Source: PALSA-243 sp049522755
GTDB taxonomy: Bacteria > Acidobacteriota > Terriglobia > Bryobacterales > Bryobacteraceae
Direction: 5' to 3'
Assembly: GCA_049522755.1 (NCBI GenBank)
Contig: JBEKNN010000045.1
Coordinates: 1 to 40,834 of the forward strand
Length of the DNA stretch: 40,834 nucleotides
The position numbers were made by a program, and so were the translations under genes. A model generated the notes under the pieces. It did no database searches. It had not been told where the DNA came from and saw nothing but the letters and a program-made list of their open reading frames with translations. Positions 40,737 through 40,834 of this stretch are shown in pieces (the first letter of the stretch is position 1; the number at the start of each line of letters is the position of its first letter).

Positions 40737-40834
40737 TAACTGTCCCCGTCACGCATCAGCATCAGCAGCGTGAGGAAGATCCGCTTCAACCCCAGGTCGC
40801 GCCCCTCCGGGCGATACCATTCCTGCGTAGTATG
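40733..40834 (-). CDS. 3' end of an unidentified gene, cut by the window edge
   Basis: Thirty-three codons remain, ending LKRIFLTLLMLMRDGDSY followed by TGA. The frame is open to the window edge and its stop overlaps the TTG start of the EamA gene, so it is probably the upstream operon partner. Too short to identify. Confidence 0.55.
   Translation of the reverse strand, partial: HTTQEWYRPEGRDLGLKRIFLTLLMLMRDGDSY

Noticed and set aside
1..40834. tRNA, rRNA, CRISPR array, insertion sequence or prophage
   Set aside because: No cloverleaf-like sequence, regularly spaced direct repeats, transposase or phage protein was seen; the short palindromes found are isolated or in doublets.

Overview
The window looks like chromosomal DNA of a GC-rich acidobacterium, probably of the Solibacter/Bryobacter type. 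The main reasons are a large TonB-dependent receptor with an N-terminal carboxypeptidase-regulatory-like domain, two PadR + ADOP (acidobacterial duplicated orphan permease) pairs, a BlaI/M56 (BlaR1-like) pair, bacillithiol synthesis (bshA), and several families of short palindromic intergenic repeats. Placement is by gene content only. I saw no tRNA, rRNA, CRISPR array, complete insertion sequence or phage gene.

Layout. 0.1-5.1 kb: a small membrane-anchored coiled-coil protein, a gene-poor stretch, and the giant TonB-dependent receptor. 5.2-7.4 kb: msrP-msrQ (periplasmic methionine sulfoxide repair) followed by a secreted tyrosine/dual-specificity phosphatase. 7.5-9.4 kb (minus strand): a threonine dehydratase/serine racemase-like enzyme coupled to a histone-deacetylase-fold amidohydrolase, with two helically phased palindromes upstream. 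9.7-12.3 kb: an autoregulated YtrA-type GntR repressor overlapping an ABC ATPase and its membrane partner. 12.3-14.3 kb: E1 alpha and beta of a 2-oxoacid dehydrogenase. 14.4-19.6 kb (minus strand): GT2 polyprenyl-sugar synthase, TMTC-like GT-C/TPR protein, a LytTR regulator with a truncated receiver domain, and an exported Xaa-Pro aminopeptidase. 19.7-23.7 kb: exported methyltransferase, NarL-type histidine kinase, beta-propeller lipoprotein and bshA, a chain with overlapping junctions between the last three.

23.9-27.1 kb (minus strand): PadR and an intact ADOP permease. 27.2-32.5 kb: a divergent locus. blaI and an M56-TPR-TonB fusion run left; a DUF2157 membrane protein, a DUF4824-like protein and a class A beta-lactamase run right, all from one region of about 100 bp holding a BlaI-like operator. 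32.7-33.7 kb: an orphan radical SAM protein. 33.9-36.9 kb: a second PadR with a clear operator and a second ADOP gene broken by two frameshifts. 37.1-37.4 kb: a decayed ParDE-like toxin-antitoxin module. 37.5-40.8 kb (minus strand): a peptidoglycan-binding protein, an HtrA/Deg protease, an EamA transporter and the end of an unidentified gene.

Themes. Much of the content concerns the cell envelope: receptor, repair, proteases, glycosyl transfer, permeases, beta-lactamase. Coupled genes often share start/stop bases (ATGA, GTGA or TTGA). Several regulator promoters place the predicted transcription start at or within a few bases of the start codon, suggesting leaderless mRNAs. The strongest candidates for something undescribed are the BlaI-controlled divergent beta-lactamase locus with a TonB-tailed M56 protein, the bacterial TMTC/Dpm1-like pair, and a REPIN-like doublet repeat present three times.
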